DNA from: Sesamum alatum
Taxonomy: Eukaryota > Streptophyta > Magnoliopsida > Lamiales > Pedaliaceae
DNA: 64,000 nt
Direction of reading: 5' to 3'
Assembly: GCA_034509735.1 (NCBI GenBank)
Contig: JACGWO010000011.1
Span: forward strand, 19,700,979 to 19,764,978
Under the pieces are notes generated by a model, which saw only the letters and a program-made list of their open reading frames with translations, searched no databases and was not told where the DNA came from. Numbering within the stretch: position 1 is the first letter of the stretch; every line of letters begins with the position of its first letter. Below are positions 1-12,222 of this stretch, in pieces. Position numbers and translations under genes: made by a program.

Positions 1-189
1 AGTCTTTTGTTTCTTCACCGCTTTGGCCTGAGACCAAAAGGGGCGGATATTGATCCTGCTTTTGGTATATTTTCTTGCAGCCTTTTTACTTGTTTTTTTT
101 CCTGCTCAAGAATAGTGTAAGTGAATTTTAATGCTTTTTTCTTGTTGGTACGTAGATTTTTGCAGTAAAAATATTTTAGAAAGACAATC

Positions 190-515
190 TTGAGAAAGGA
201 AAAGGGGAGAAGATTTCTGCTGCCGCTCTTTCACTAGCGCATATTGCTAAAAAGTCCTCAATCAACCCCTGCAAGCTTTGCTTCACTTGGGGATCCTAAG
301 GGCAAATGCCCTACTGACCCGTTGCCCACACCTTCCAAGAGGGCCAAAGGTTAATCCGGCCTCCCCGCGCTTCTACTCCATGCCCTGCTACCAGAGCTGG
401 GACTCCTCGTCCTGCTGAGCAAGGGGCGAACTTAGAAAAAGCACTCCCCGAACTGGACTTTGACAGAGTGTCAGTCCCTGCTATTATAGTTGTTCCTGTT
501 GGAAATAGATAAATA
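190..515 (+). other. coding-like remnant, unrecognised
   Basis: A GC-richer stretch just before the Mutator-like transposase. Two short open pieces in different frames can be read: one ending near 300, and one from about 352 to 511 that is rich in Pro, Ala and Arg and closes with a hydrophobic VPAIIVVPVGNR tail before a stop. I do not recognise a family. It may be the N-terminal part of a retroelement or transposon protein, or an exon of a degraded gene. No start codon or partner supports a live gene. Confidence 0.2.
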
Positions 516-529
516 TGAACATGGTTTTT

Positions 530-1540
530 TGGACTGTTCGATGATATTGGGAGTTTGGGGTTGGGAAATGGAGCTTCATTTCAAATAGAGATAAAAGGTT
601 AATTGAAGCATTAAAAGATCTTGTTCCTGAGAGTGAACATAGGTACTACCTAGGGCACATATACCAGAACTTTAAGATAAATTTCAAATATCATGAATTT
701 AAGGAATCTTTCTAGAAAGTTGAATCAACAGCAAACAAAAAATATTTTGAAAGATAGGTGAAAAATGTTGAACAATTAGATCTAAAAACATTTACTACTA
801 TTGAGACTGCTGCGTCTAAATGGTTCAGAAAATTCCTTATGAGCATTGAGCTAGGTCATTTTTTCTTTGCCAGAGTAAATGTGATATATTGGTGAATAAT
901 TTGTGTGAAAGTTTCAATAACGACATTTTGGATGCTAGAAATAAGCCAATCATCATTATGTTTGAATAGATAACAACTAAAATTCTGTCAAGGATACAAA
1001 ATAAAATGGATGGGATGGAAAAATATGTAGGCATCATATGCCCTAGTATTATGAAAAAGATAAATAAGCAACAACAATTTATCAAAAATTACTTCACAAG
1101 ATGGGGGGTGGGGGATGGGGGTTGAATGTAGAAAAGATCATTTGATAAATTTGTTGTTGATTTGGATAAAAAGACATGCTCATGTTTCATATTTCAACTT
1201 ACTCGTCATCCTTGTACCCATGCTTGTGTTGCAATTATCTTCTGAGAGGCACAATCTAGAGAATTATGTATGGGAGTGCTACAAGAAAAAGACCTATTTG
1301 AAATTGTATGCGGAGATGATCCAGGTGATCCCAAGGGTAAAAAAACTATATCAAAACACCATATCAGCCCTTAAAGCCACCCATGTTGAAAAGGACAAGG
1401 GGTAAACCTACAAAGATGATGAAGGGTCCAAATGAGCTTCAAAACACCTCTACCTGAAGAGGTCTAACTCAAACATGCACTAATTGCTTGGAAATATGAC
1501 ACAACAAGATGACCTGCAAGAATCCTACATATCTTATGTC
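530..1540 (+). pseudogene. Mutator-like (MuDR/MULE) transposase pseudogene
   Basis: MULE transposases cut and paste Mutator-type elements in the nucleus. Reading across frames gives the family's landmarks in order. About 598-720 holds LIEALKDLVPESEHRYY, the segment after the second catalytic region. About 880-960 holds NNLCESFNN and ARNKPIIIMFE. About 1150-1235 holds a SWIM zinc finger (VVDLDKKTCSC, then HPCTHACVAI), with YVWECYKKKTYLKLY just after it. About 1480-1530 holds a C-terminal zinc knuckle (CTNCLEI-stop-HNKMTC). Each piece is in order but separated by stops and frameshifts, and the N-terminal DNA-binding part and first catalytic residues are not visible. Known family: MURA-type proteins of about 600-900 aa. 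Inference: a long-dead element. No flanking long TIRs were identified. Confidence 0.85.
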
Positions 1541-1626
1541 AAAGTTTTACAAGGTTAACCTACTTATTCAATTATTTCCTCTATTGCCTTCTAACTTTAT
1601 TAGTTACCCTAACATATATTTTGCAT

Positions 1627-2074
1627 TTGGGAAGATTACACTTTTCATCCTGTAACTTAGGGTCTTTCTATTTTTGATCCCATTGATTACAGTATTCTCA
1701 CTTTTGGTCCCGTAACTTTTAAAAAATAGCACTTTTTATCCCATGCCACCTTTCCGTTAAATTTTTTAATGGAAATAAGCACATGGCCTTTAGGGCCTTT
1801 ACACTTTTGGTCCCATATGTTATGGAATTCTCACTTTTGGTCTCATATGTTATGAAATTTTCACTTTTGGTCCCATAACTTTCAAAATGTAACACTTTTG
1901 GTCCTGTGCACTTAATGGCCACGTGGCACTTTCTGTTAAATATCTAACAGAAAGTGTCATGGACTGAAACTGCTACTTTTTGAAAGTTACAGGACCAAAA
2001 GTGAGAATCCCGTATCCAATGGGACCAAAAGTTGAAAAGCCCTAAGTTATGGGATGAAAATGGTATTTCCCCTT
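1627..2074. mobile_element. Mutator-type MITE, 448 bp, with 8-bp TSD
   Basis: The ends are imperfect inverted repeats of about 35 bp: the left reads CACTTTTCATCCTGTAACTT and the right, in reverse complement, reads CATTTTCATCCCATAACTT. The interior is built of repeated TTTTGGTCCCATA-like units in both orientations and a central palindrome around 1930-1955. TTTTGCAT flanks the element on both sides (1619-1626 and 2075-2082), giving an 8-bp target-site duplication as used by Mutator and hAT elements. It lies in the 3' part of the dead MULE. It has no coding capacity of its own. The superfamily call rests on duplication length plus TIR style and could be hAT instead. Confidence 0.75.
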
Positions 2075-2082
2075 TTTTGCAT

Positions 2083-3130
2083 CTTATAGGGTCGTGCAAG
2101 TCATGAAGAAATGCTTACTCAATGATCTCAAGGCCCACGAACATCTCAAGATCTTACAACAAGGGTAATTCAACAATCTAGTTACTTTTTTAAATTTACT
2201 TCACAAAAAAGTTTGAGATTTTTTTTGCAGTAAAAACCATGTGAACATCAACAACCCTTTGAACACCAACAATCTGCAAGTCATGGAGGATCAACAATTA
2301 GAGGAAGGGTAATAAACATATCATTTTTACTTTTAAGTTTATTCCTATAACAGTCTGTAACAATTTTGAGAACTTTAATTGCTAGACACTAGCATGCACA
2401 TCAAGAATCTACACAACATAACCATGAATTGCAACATACATAGCAACATCAACAACAACAACCTTTGTATATCTCAGTTTTAATGTTTATAGTATAATTT
2501 TTACAGAATGGCAATGCATATGGTTTTTGGCAGAAGGAAGAACTTATGGAGGAAAAGGCACATCTCATATGGGTAGAAATCAAAGATCAGGAAGACCAAT
2601 TGTGTGTAACGTTTATTCAGATTTCTTATAAGCATCTTACTCTAATGTGATTTTTGTATATTAACTTATTTATTTTCAACTGGAAGATCAAGTTTCATGT
2701 GAAGACCCTAGGAACTCTGCTTTTTTTTATTTGGAAAATAAGGACCATAGACATCGGCACAACTATCAACCACAGACCCCCCCAACTGTTGAAGCTTCAA
2801 GAAGTATGGAAAATCCTTTTCTCTAAATATCCTGGAAAGTGCATAGGACAGGTTTGAAACTCATTCGGTAATCTTCTCCTGAAGGTAGGCATTTACTCAA
2901 GGCACGTATATTTTGAGTCTCTAAATTACACGTGTTTTAGGGAGTTGAACGTCTTATTCTTATGAGTGGCCTATGTGAATATAAGCCAGGAACAAGGATT
3001 TCCAAAAATCCAATTCGATATAGCAAGTGCAAGTCGACTAGCATCATCAAGTACAGATCATCCATCACCAGCTAAAGTGAGGAACTAAAAATCAGTAATC
3101 TGTCAAGTTCTATAAAACATTAGGGATATG
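2083..3130 (+). other. probable 3' tail of the MULE, or degraded intergenic DNA
   Basis: The sequence continues beyond the MITE with short coding-like pieces separated by T-rich, intron-like stretches (for example 2100-2170, 2270-2310, 2755-2850 and 2940-3075). MULE transposase C-terminal tails are variable and often interrupted by introns, so this may be the same gene. No conserved domain is visible, and I cannot place a terminus. Confidence 0.25.
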
Positions 3131-3578
3131 CTAAGAGAGGGCCTTGGACGCCCTGAGTTTTTATGTTATAAATGTTTTTAAAATGCTTTGGGCATTCTGG
3201 TTAACTTATTCAAGGGTAATATGGATGGGTTGTTTTCTTTTTACAAGCATTAATGAGGGGTGCAACTTGTAATTATTAATAGGTTTTTAGATACAATGGA
3301 CAGGTCCAGAACATTGTATTAAAAACAATGTGATGTGTTTTTGCTAGGAAATTTTGTATGATACCAAGTTAGACTAACCATTTCTTCTAGCTTATAATTT
3401 AAGGGTAAGTTTAAGTAAACACAAAAATTCTTTTAATTGTAAACAAAATAAACATGTAGATTACTAATTTGAGTTCACACAATTTGCGTACTCATCAATT
3501 CTCTAATTTTAATCATTTATAGAACTAATATATCATTGTAACATAATCATTGAAATAAGATTAATTAAGAACTCATAA
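3131..3578. other. AT-rich spacer
   Basis: No gene, RNA or recognisable repeat is seen here. The stretch ends at the duplication of the next MITE. Confidence 0.4.
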
Positions 3579-3586
3579 TATAAAAC

Positions 3587-4041
3587 GAGGGAAAAATCCA
3601 ATTTACTCCACTGTAATATGAAAATGTTAAAATAAACATATGAAAAAAAGTGTCAAATTTTTTATATATAATTTTAAATTTGTATTATTTTATTATATAC
3701 CAATAAATAAATATGTGATGAATTTTTGTCATTTAATTGTGTTGATGAAATATGGAAAATAGATTTAAATGATCAAATCTAGATCGTAGATGTTATTCAT
3801 GAAACCTGAACCATCAATTTATATGGATCAATATCTAATAGTTTTTAAATAAGGTTATAACTATCATTTTATAGTTAAAAAGGTAAAAGAATAGAGGAAA
3901 TGATGCATGTAATACTCTCTCGCATGAAGGGCTCTTTTTGATTCATTGTTGAGAACACGGGGAGGTAAATTGACACTTTTTTTCCATAAGGATCTTTTTG
4001 AATATCTTTCATATCACACAGGGGTAAAATGGATTTAGCCT
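3587..4041. mobile_element. Mutator-type MITE, 455 bp, with 8-bp TSD
   Basis: The left end AAATCCAATTTACTCC... and the reverse complement of the right end AAATCCATTTTACCCC... form an inverted repeat of roughly 35 bp that includes a shared ATATG. TATAAAAC flanks both sides (3579-3586 and 4042-4049), a perfect 8-bp target-site duplication. The interior is AT-rich without an ORF. The TIR style (GGGTAAATTG-like) is shared with the elements at 24421-24718 and 36415-37600, suggesting one family of differing sizes. Confidence 0.75.
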
Positions 4042-4049
4042 TATAAAAC

Positions 4050-4672
4050 AGCGTTGTTGTTCTAGATATTTTTCAATATTAAATCACTTACAATTTTAAA
4101 AGTAAGGAATAAATGATAAGCATATATGAACATCGCTATTTTTGGTCCTGATGCTTGTGCGTTTCTCTATAATCAGCATTCGAAAATTAAAATTAAGAAG
4201 GTATTTAGCTAAGCTTCTAAACTTCTCAAAACATCTTATAAGATGTTTGAGAGCTTATAATTAAAATTTTAAAATAAAATATTTTGGATCTTATATGATC
4301 TTTAAAAAAAAGTCAACCTTACCTAATTTTTTTAAAACATCTTATAATGCCTATATGATTAATATTTCATTATTATTTTACCATGTTTCCATTTTAACTT
4401 TCACATATTTTGCACTATTTTTTAACAACAAAAGGCTCTCTCTCTAGAGTTTGCTCCTACTGCACGGGGGTGGGGTGGCAGCATCAAAGTACTCTTGCAT
4501 CCTCTCCTCGCTTTGAGAAGTCCAATTATAATGTTCCGGCAAAAAGCCTTCCGTACACAAGTCAAAATTTACCCCGTCCGGTGTTTTGAACCTTTCGTTT
4601 TTGTACTTCCATCATGGATGCTTAATCTTCTCACCATCCATATATGCATGCTGAGGCTTGGGCCATTCCAGA
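4050..4672. other. AT-rich spacer with a short palindrome
   Basis: AT-rich DNA up to the copia LTR. Around 4228-4250 there is a palindrome, AACATCTTATAAGATGTT. A similar AACATCTTATAAGAT motif recurs near 20800, so it may be part of a dispersed repeat. There is a GC-richer stretch at 4460-4670 with no recognisable coding sequence. Confidence 0.4.
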
Positions 4673-5137
4673 TGTTAGAAGTATCGGCCGGGGAGAAGCG
4701 CGGCGGAAGTGCGGAATATAAAAGCGTAAAGCGAAAAAGAAATGGAATTAAAAGCGATTAAAACCGTATCAAGGGGTGTGCCCTTGATTCTCCTGGGTGT
4801 TCGGTGTGTCTCATGTTCAAGGAAGTATACAACATGGAGGTTATAGAATTTGCAGGAACAAGAAACATAAAGAGAAAATATTACCCTCGTAGTTTTCTTT
4901 GTTTGGCTACACGCATTATTCCCCGTTTTGCCACCAAGATCTCAATATGGAGACCCTCTAAATTGTCCGTACGCTTTACCGGATACCAACGAATTCCGTG
5001 CTAGCAAGAAGTCGTTCAGCGGAGAAGACACATCGATACAATGCTATTGATTAACGCTACTGACGTCTCCTATGTTCTACCTTGAATGAATCTAGAAGAA
5101 CAAAGGAAAACTTGGTGAAGTGAAGAAGAAGATGGAC

Positions 5138-5215
5138 GAGAGAGAGAGAGAGAGAGAGAGTGTGGCAGAGTTTGTGTGTGTAGAGATTAGTGTGTGATGT
5201 GTGTGTGTGTGTGTA
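5138..5215. repeat. (GA)n and (GT)n microsatellites in the LTR
   Basis: There is a GA run at about 5138-5160 and a GT-rich run at about 5172-5220. On the element's strand the first reads as a CT-rich tract just downstream of the TATA box. Confidence 0.8.
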
Positions 5216-5225
5216 TGTGTTTGAG

Positions 5226-5233
5226 TATTTATA
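5226..5233 (-). promoter_or_regulatory. TATA box of the copia LTR
   Basis: TATAAATACTC reads on the minus strand at the same relative position in this LTR and in the solo LTR at 55389-55396. A related AT-rich TATA stretch lies near 16005-16020 in the third copy. Conservation among diverged copies and the downstream pyrimidine-rich tract support a Pol II core promoter for element transcription. Activity is not shown by sequence alone. Confidence 0.5.
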
Positions 5234-6623
5234 AGGAACTATAATTCCTAATCCTACTCAACCTCTTCCAAAGAGACACATCCTAATCAAATCACGTCCA
5301 TCCATCCTAGATGGGCTTTATGGAATGGGCCTATTTAAATCTAATTCAAATAGTCCAAAGGTGCAATGGACTCTATATTAAATCCTATTTAATATTCTAA
5401 GCCCACTAATTAAATTACCCTTTTAATCTAATTAAAAGGAAAGCCCGTGCTCATTGAATCCATAAATTCAATTTATGGATTCAAGCCCGATTAATCGAAT
5501 TAATCGATGAAGGCTTGAATCTCCAAGAAGTTTAATTCAATCCATTAAATTAAACCTTCGCTCGAAATTAATTCCAAATTTATTCCTTTCACATCTAGTG
5601 AATCGGGTGTGACTCTTTAGGTTCACCCTCAGCTAGACTTGGACGTATTTCTTTTTATTTCATAACTAAAGTAGTCTGTCACCATAGGTGGCCGTCTAGC
5701 AACAGTCCATAACACTAGAAAATTGGTGAATATATGACATGAACATTTAGGTTTCGAGTTACATACAGGTACGGTCCTACTGTCGCCTGTCTCCCGCCCT
5801 TAGTCTGGGGCATGGAGTAGGACGTCGGTTCCCATCCTTGACTTAGGTATGCTGCTTCAAACTTGAGATAGTTTTAACTCTATGAGTGATGTAGGAAATT
5901 CTTTCCCACTCAATCAAATGCTATGGCCATAGACTTTGAGAGTCTAAACCATCTCAAAGCGCATAGGAGATCTCGCGGTCATAATCTTTGACAAGGCACA
6001 AATTCTTTCTTGGAATCCACTGTCCTTACTACATACTCCGACTGCACTGGTCAAGGCTTATGATGACCATGTCTTATGACACAATCACCGCTCGCTAGAT
6101 CCAAGATACAACTTTCATATGTAAGAGACTGTCGTGATTCCTCAAGTCCGAGGACTAATCCTGTACTATCAAAACCGAGAATACAAGTCATACTGACCAA
6201 GCCCGTATGGCTTTCATATGACGATTCCCGCGAGTCACCTCAACCAGCCGACACCCTTGTCAACTAACCCACTTAATATTGCATAGACGTCCAATGTCTA
6301 TCACCGATGAAAGTCTCTATAGAACCCTCGTTACCCAATCTTGAGGTCATCGACTTGGAGTGTTTCAAATCGATCCCCAGAAGTTGGTTTCATGACCGCC
6401 AACCTATGCGCAGTCGAACTTCTTGGATTCATATGTTCAGTCTATGGGCGTTTGTTGTGACACCGAAACCACGTTCAATGATAGCAGTAAGCACAACAAA
6501 CTCATCTTTGTCAATGATGAATCCTTACTACATTCATCAACATAATATTACTTCCATTCAAAGATATGTAAATAGTTCTCAGAACAACCAACCACATTGA
6601 CTTTCTGGTCACCTATTTTAACA

Positions 6624-9060
6624 CAGGAAATGCAGTAACACTATCCTAAAACTCTGGCGTAAGAACCCTCTGAGCATGAGTAAGCTACGATACCGACTAA
6701 GGTTTAGTGAGTCTGCTATATTTCCTGCCTAAGTAATATGGTTCAACCAGGTTACCTCTTCCTACCATCGCCGCCTGGAGATGGTGGTTTGTCTAAAAAA
6801 TTTTTGTGGATCTTGTGATGAGATCTCGGGCCATAACTTTTGCCATAGCCTAGTTGTCTGATAGGCACCACGTCCAACCTATGGACGCGGTTTTCATCCA
6901 TAACCACAATACAATTGACTTTTTGATGAAGCCCTTATGGTATCCTGCTTGAAAAATCCTTTCAAGCTACCATAATCATCGTTGAGCCTGATTGTGCATA
7001 CTTTTGAGACTAACCGTTTTTCACTATGTTCTGAAAGCTAGTATCACTTTAGCCTTCCAAAATATCTCTCTACGGCCGGGGCATCGAGAACACATCTTCA
7101 GTCCTTGTTCAGGTACTAAGGATTGTTCTTGACTGCTATCTTCAACTCCTTAGTGCATTACCGATTTCTGTTGTGTCATGCACAAAGCACACTCACATCA
7201 GATCCCATGCACCGACTAAACATATCTCATGTTTATCTATGGTTAAGATGTAAGGGATACTCAACATCCAAGATTTCTCATTAGTCTACTGAGACTAAGT
7301 CTTGAATGGCTTAATGCTTTATTCATAGTATCTAAGCTTTCTCATCGGTCTAACCACGACTGAGTCTTGAATAGCTTATCCCTCTACATATCTGAGCTTT
7401 CTAGTCTATCATGACTAAGTTTTGAACAGCTCAATCTATGATATGTATGTGGGAGCCCTAACATATCATGGAGAATTTTTGTGAGCTACGGTCGTTTTAG
7501 TTATTCCTAATGTCTTGAATTCATCCATGATGAACAAGACATTACACACTTTAAGACTTGGAACGCAATTGCTACTCCCAGTGATCACCAACATCGTTCA
7601 AGACAAAGTCATACTCCGTGTGAGCTCGTAAAAATGATTATTCCAGTTATGCGGTGTTTCAAACCTTATTTGAATTTCCTAGCAGATTCTATGGTTCCTC
7701 TCTATAAAATTCGGCTACGATGTCCACCATCACGTTCCGCAGATCGTTTAGATCACTATCCAAATTTGACCGAACTCATCCGGATCATTAGTACCTCTAC
7801 GATATTCGGGTTTGTTCTTAAGGGTACTGAAATATGATCAATTAAGTAAGAAATGAGATTATAAGCAACGCTAGCATTATTCTGCCATAAACTTGTACAA
7901 ATCAGACACTGAGTCTAATTTGTCTCCCACTAGTCTCTTGACGTATGTGGGATCCTCCGACATGCTCAAGGACTTTGTCGGGACACAGGCTTGCGAAACT
8001 ATGCCACCGTAGTGCGTGACTCCTAGCAAAATGCAACATTCCTCATGTTGGCAATACTTGCACGGGCTAAGGTAATTTGGTGAAACTTCGATCGACCTCT
8101 GTCCAACGAGGTTCGATTGCTCCCCTTATTAGAGACCGTCATACTTGGCCTTTACAGGAAGTGTTTCGTTGAGAATTTCATACTCAATTGGATGCTCAAG
8201 AACTCCCACTAAATACACGGCCTTTTCAATCCTATCAAAATAGGTTTAATTTTGTGACCGTTTTCGGTTCACCACCTCAAGTCTAATTCCCGAACCTCCT
8301 ATGGAACCTTTAGACTTTTGAACCCCTCATGGTCTTTCGTATTCAGTAACCTACAGTTGTCTAATTGGATCCTATCCAATAGACTATTTGGCAAGCCTAC
8401 TTTGTCCAACAAAGAGCTTTCGGACTTTTCCTTCTTTAGAAAAGACTCTCAAGCTTAGTCGATTTGGATCGTCTATCCCTAGATTCCCCGAATGTTCTAA
8501 TTTGCTTGTCCTTAATAAGAAAAAATCGTCCTAGCTTTTACGGATGCCAAATCTGTAAGTTGGTCTTGATTAATCCATTTGAGTATTCATAAACCTTTTA
8601 TGGGATTGTGTTCTAGAAATTTATGTGTAAACACTAGCAAATATGAATCAATATTCAATAATTTTGTTGATCAAATACGTATGAAATAAAACCTTTGTCC
8701 AACAAAGAAATATACTTTTGATCACGCTAGGTTACGTAATTCCTACGACAAACTTATCTTAACATGATCACGATTATAGGCCTAACTAGTCTCTAGCCCT
8801 TTTTAACAATGGCCTTGCCATTGTTGAATCCTAGAACTGTTTTTGGCTTTCTACTCCTCATACTACCTGCAAACCACCCGCAGATTGTGACAAGACCGAT
8901 ATCCAATACCAATAAGAATACAATGATCATGTCAATACTCAACTCAAATTTTACCTTCATTGGAGAAGGGTTTAGGAGACTCCCTTTTCGAATGACCCTC
9001 TTTTACGACAATAAATGCATACATTCTTAGGAATCTTTAACTTGCCCCCCGAACCCTATT
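6624..9060 (-). pseudogene. copia element A, pol remnant (RNase H, RT, integrase, protease side)
   Basis: This is heavily degraded Ty1/copia polyprotein sequence between the 3' LTR and gag. It is recognised by block similarity to the better preserved C copy. The region near 7090-7150 matches C near 18170-18230 (RNase H side). 7560-7600 matches C near 18640-18670 (RT). 7910-7990 matches C near 19400-19470 (integrase C-terminal side). 8395-8460 matches C near 19965-20020 (gag-pre-integrase linker). There is no open frame longer than about 70 codons on the coding strand, so it cannot make enzyme. Domain boundaries are approximate. Confidence 0.65.
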
Positions 9061-9099
9061 CCTCTTTCCTTTACCTCCGCCTACCGGTATAATAGGAAC

Positions 9100-9720
9100 A
9101 ACACTCGAAGTGCTAGCAGCCGACGTCACCTAAGCCCTCTTCCTGTTTGGCATCAGGCACCCTTGCCTTTCGCTATAGAAGTTGAAGCCTCTCCTATTTG
9201 TACCGATGGCGTAGATTTTACAATTGTTGCCTCGTACTGACCAATACATTTGTTAACCCATGAAAATCTCTTTCAAGCTTATTCATGTATATAATAATAA
9301 GTGGTTCGTAGGAGGAAGGAAGAGACTCGAAGGATCATGTCAATGTACGTCTCTTTTTCAAGATCAACATGGAGGTATTTTGAGCTTCTCCATGAGGGAT
9401 TGCATCATCACTCCATGTTCACGTACAGACGTCCCTTCGGTCATCTTAGCTCCAAAAATCCCTTTGTTGCATCATATCCTACATACTAGTCTGGGACCGC
9501 ATAGACATCATGCAAACGAAGCATAATTGAACCAACATCATCATGCTTGTCATATTGCTTTTAGATCTCATTTATCATCAAGCTCAGTACAATGTTGCAG
9601 ACTTGCTGATGGTTGTCCTTCAACTTCTTGAATGCCAACGTTACTTTAGTTGTTGACCCCTCCAGCAAGGGTTGAGGAACGTCCTCATCTGGCATGTGAG
9701 TTAGGTTCTGGAAATCTAAG
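9100..9720 (-). pseudogene. copia element A, gag remnant
   Basis: The gag product of Ty1/copia packages the element RNA into particles. This stretch parallels the B-copy gag (12880-13480) block by block: a GAAGCCTCTCCTAT-like segment (9181-9200), a region matching the B text around 13030-13110 at 9300-9380, and further matches to about 9640. It carries frameshifts and stops throughout. It lies in the expected place, between pol on the left and the leader and primer-binding site on the right for a minus-strand element. Confidence 0.65.
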
Positions 9721-12201
9721 AATATCATAAAATTTCACAGTCAATTCGTGTAGTTGGGCCATTTAATTAACGAGCTCTAGTATTGGACTGAGTGGATACT
9801 TAGACATTCACAATATATAAAGCAGAAAATAGTAAGCAGAACGAACTAATATTAAATTCAAGTTAAGACTCAGTCTTTAGTCCTTAACCTTTCCCACTAT
9901 TTCTACGAAAGCCCATCACTCTCAAGTGGGGTTTGGGGAAATAGATTCCTAGTGGGCTTGGGGTCCATAAAGTGAAATTCTCCGTATCCCACTTTTATAA
10001 TTTTGCATTAAAAATAACCTTGTGGGAGGTATTCCATACCATTCTCGTCCAACGAGATCCCCAAGTTGTTTTTGCCTCGCCTTTTCACATGATCCCGAGG
10101 ACTCCAAGCGAATCACATTACTCGACGTTAGACCCAACCCATCAACCAAATCATAGCACTCACTGTCGCCCCCCACGACTCGTGAGACAGGAAAACATGA
10201 GGATATTCACTTCATTCACAACAATCGTGCAACTTAATTTCAATCCAAGAAACGTGCCATGACTCGTGAGACCACACCATGAGGTGAAACTAGTTTCCCC
10301 ACATTGTCATGGATTGATGGCTTGGACAAACAGTTTGAGTTCTAGTCCATTTATTAGAGGTCTAATATTTTAATCCTAGTCCAACCAAGTGAGAGTTCTT
10401 TCATTGAGTTTCAACCGAGACCTCATCACAATATAAGTTTTTTGGATGCGTAATTATAGGAATACTCTAAGCGTAAATGTAAACATACATGAAGCATATA
10501 GAATACCCAAAGCATATAAAGCGCATTACATGAAAAATAAAACCTAGCACGCCCCTATAGGATGATCACAAGCCCAAACCTATGTGACCTACTGAGCCCG
10601 CAGTAGATCTATGGTCAATCTAAAGGTAGGCCTACACTGTTAGAAGATTTTTATAACTCATTACATGCAATGGGCCTTGTAAATCCTCTTCGTCTTCTTG
10701 GGATCTCCATCGTGGGCCTCACCGGTCCTCTTCTCCATGGATCCTCCATGGGCCAACCGATGGCCTCCTGCATGGGCCTCCAATGCCTTGGGCTTGTCTT
10801 CTCTTGTAGCCTTTTATTTAAAAAAATAAAACCTCACTCCTAATCTACACTCGTTACATCATAAAAATAAGAAACCCCAATCAGCAGTTAGGGGAGTACA
10901 TTAGGAGAGAGAAAGAAAGGCTTATTATTTCAATGCAAAAACGAGAGAGGGAAGAAGATGCAAAGCGGCACGCAAGCCCCAACCCAGCAAATAAATTTAA
11001 ATAAACCATAATTTTTGTTGGAAAAATATTTCCCATAATTAACAAGGCAACATTTAATTCCAGGAAATATCCAATCTGAACTAAAATTAAAATGTCCCTA
11101 ATTAATTAATTCAGAAAAAATCCCAGAATAATTCTGAAAAAATTAGATTTCTGGAAACGCACAAAAAACGAAGCAAAACTGGAAAGCGGTCCAACCTTGC
11201 TAGCCAGGAATGCACAACGCGCGCGCCCCCAGCGCGCACATGCAGCCTATGCAGGGTGCGCGCCTGCGCGCACACGGGCCCTCGCCGGCGTGCGCAAGCG
11301 TGCTCCTCGCGCAGCCGCTGTGTGGCAGCGTGCGCATGCCTGCGCGCACGGGCCCTTTCCGGCGCGCGTGCAGGAGCGCGCTTGCCGCCCACTGTGCGCA
11401 GCCTGCATGCTACCTACGTTTTTCATGTTTTAACGTCTTTTCTTGTAATTTCTTTTCTGTAACACAAAAATCATTAATTTAAGAATATAACCACAAATTC
11501 AAGATTCCAAAATTCAATCTTCGTGCAATATTAACACATGTCAAAATCTACACCTCCTCATTCTATACAAATAACCATGATGTCCGACATCATAAAAATA
11601 TAGAAAATTAATACAAAATTTTACACATGAAATTTGATCATCGGTGCAACTATTGCGAAAATTAATTCTTGTTAGGAAACCTTTCCTCATTAACAAAGCA
11701 ATATTTATTTTTATAAAATTCCAAATCTCAACAAAAAAAAAAATATCCCAAGTTAACGGGTCCAGAAAACGTAGCAAATATCCATAAAAATGTTCAAGAA
11801 AAACAGTATGGAAAAATACATCAAAAATTGGGAAAAATGTAAAACAGCACCGCCCGGTCCACCAGGCGCACGCACGGTCGTTATTGCGTGCGCACTGTCC
11901 GCGCTGGCCCCTGCCTACACACGTGCTCGACTGCGCCCCTGCGTGCGAGGCGAGCATGTTGTTGCTATCGGTATGCCGTTTTTTCACTTTTTTGTGCCCT
12001 TTTCATGCAATTTTCTGAACAAAAAGACAATTCCAACCTAAGAACATATATATACATATTCAAAAATCCATGATCACAAATCACATGCAAAATTAAACGC
12101 CAAATAAGATCTACGCTAGAACATGCTTCAAACGTAAAATTAAAACATGTTAAACATGCTTAAACGCACGTGTAGCACATAGAATTCTAGGCCTACACAC
12201 A
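9721..12201 (-). other. copia element A untranslated leader
   Basis: This is the long non-coding leader between gag and the primer-binding site. It aligns in blocks with the B leader (13481-15416): 9890-10320 with 13620-14050, and 10560-10680 with 14240-14360. It contains two GC-rich GCGCGC-dense blocks (11205-11410 and 11850-11960). The overlapping small ORFs on both strands there are composition artefacts. Confidence 0.65.
11010..12110. repeat. diverged tandem duplication in the A leader (period about 655 bp)
   Basis: Two units can be aligned: 11015-11640 and 11668-12110. Each begins TTGTTGGAAAAATATTTCC / TTGTTAGGAAACCTTTCC and continues AACAAGGCAACATTTAATT / AACAAAGCAATATTTATTT. Each then has an A-rich part, a GC-rich GCGCGC block and an AT-rich tail. 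The B leader appears to have only one GC block (14950-15170). Confidence 0.6.
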
Positions 12202-12220
12202 GAAACGGGCTTTGATACCA
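12202..12220 (-). other. primer-binding site of element A (initiator tRNA-Met type)
   Basis: The minus strand reads TGGTATCAAAGCCCGTTTC, matching the complement of the 3' end of plant initiator tRNA-Met that most plant copia elements use to prime reverse transcription. It sits two bases from the LTR end at 12223, the usual spacing. Confidence 0.8.
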
Positions 12221-12222
12221 CT

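Larger units (their letters stand above)
4673..6623 (-). repeat. LTR of copia element A (3' LTR, minus orientation)
   Basis: This is a long terminal repeat of about 1.95 kb. The left end (tgttagaagtatcggcc) matches the LTR starts at 12223, 15438 and 54815. The right end (cacctattttaaca) matches the 15438-17640 copy. Conserved internal blocks shared with the other two full copies include TTTAGGTTCACC...CAGCTAGACTTGG (about 5618-5640) and the GGCCGTCTAGCAAC block (about 5690-5703). A TATAAATA box lies on the minus strand (5226-5233), followed downstream by a GA/CT microsatellite (5138-5160). Internal coding sequence of the same element follows to the right, so this is the 3' LTR of a minus-strand element. 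Confidence 0.8.

Noticed and set aside
6076..6600. Plus-strand frames of 63 and 97 codons
   Set aside because: They lie within the copia LTR and do not match LTR-element proteins. Similar text in the other LTR copies is not open.
11197..11482. Overlapping open frames on both strands rich in Ala/Arg/Cys/His
   Set aside because: They arise from a GCGCGC-dense block in the copia leader. Three frames are open on one strand and one on the other, the signature of composition and not of a gene.
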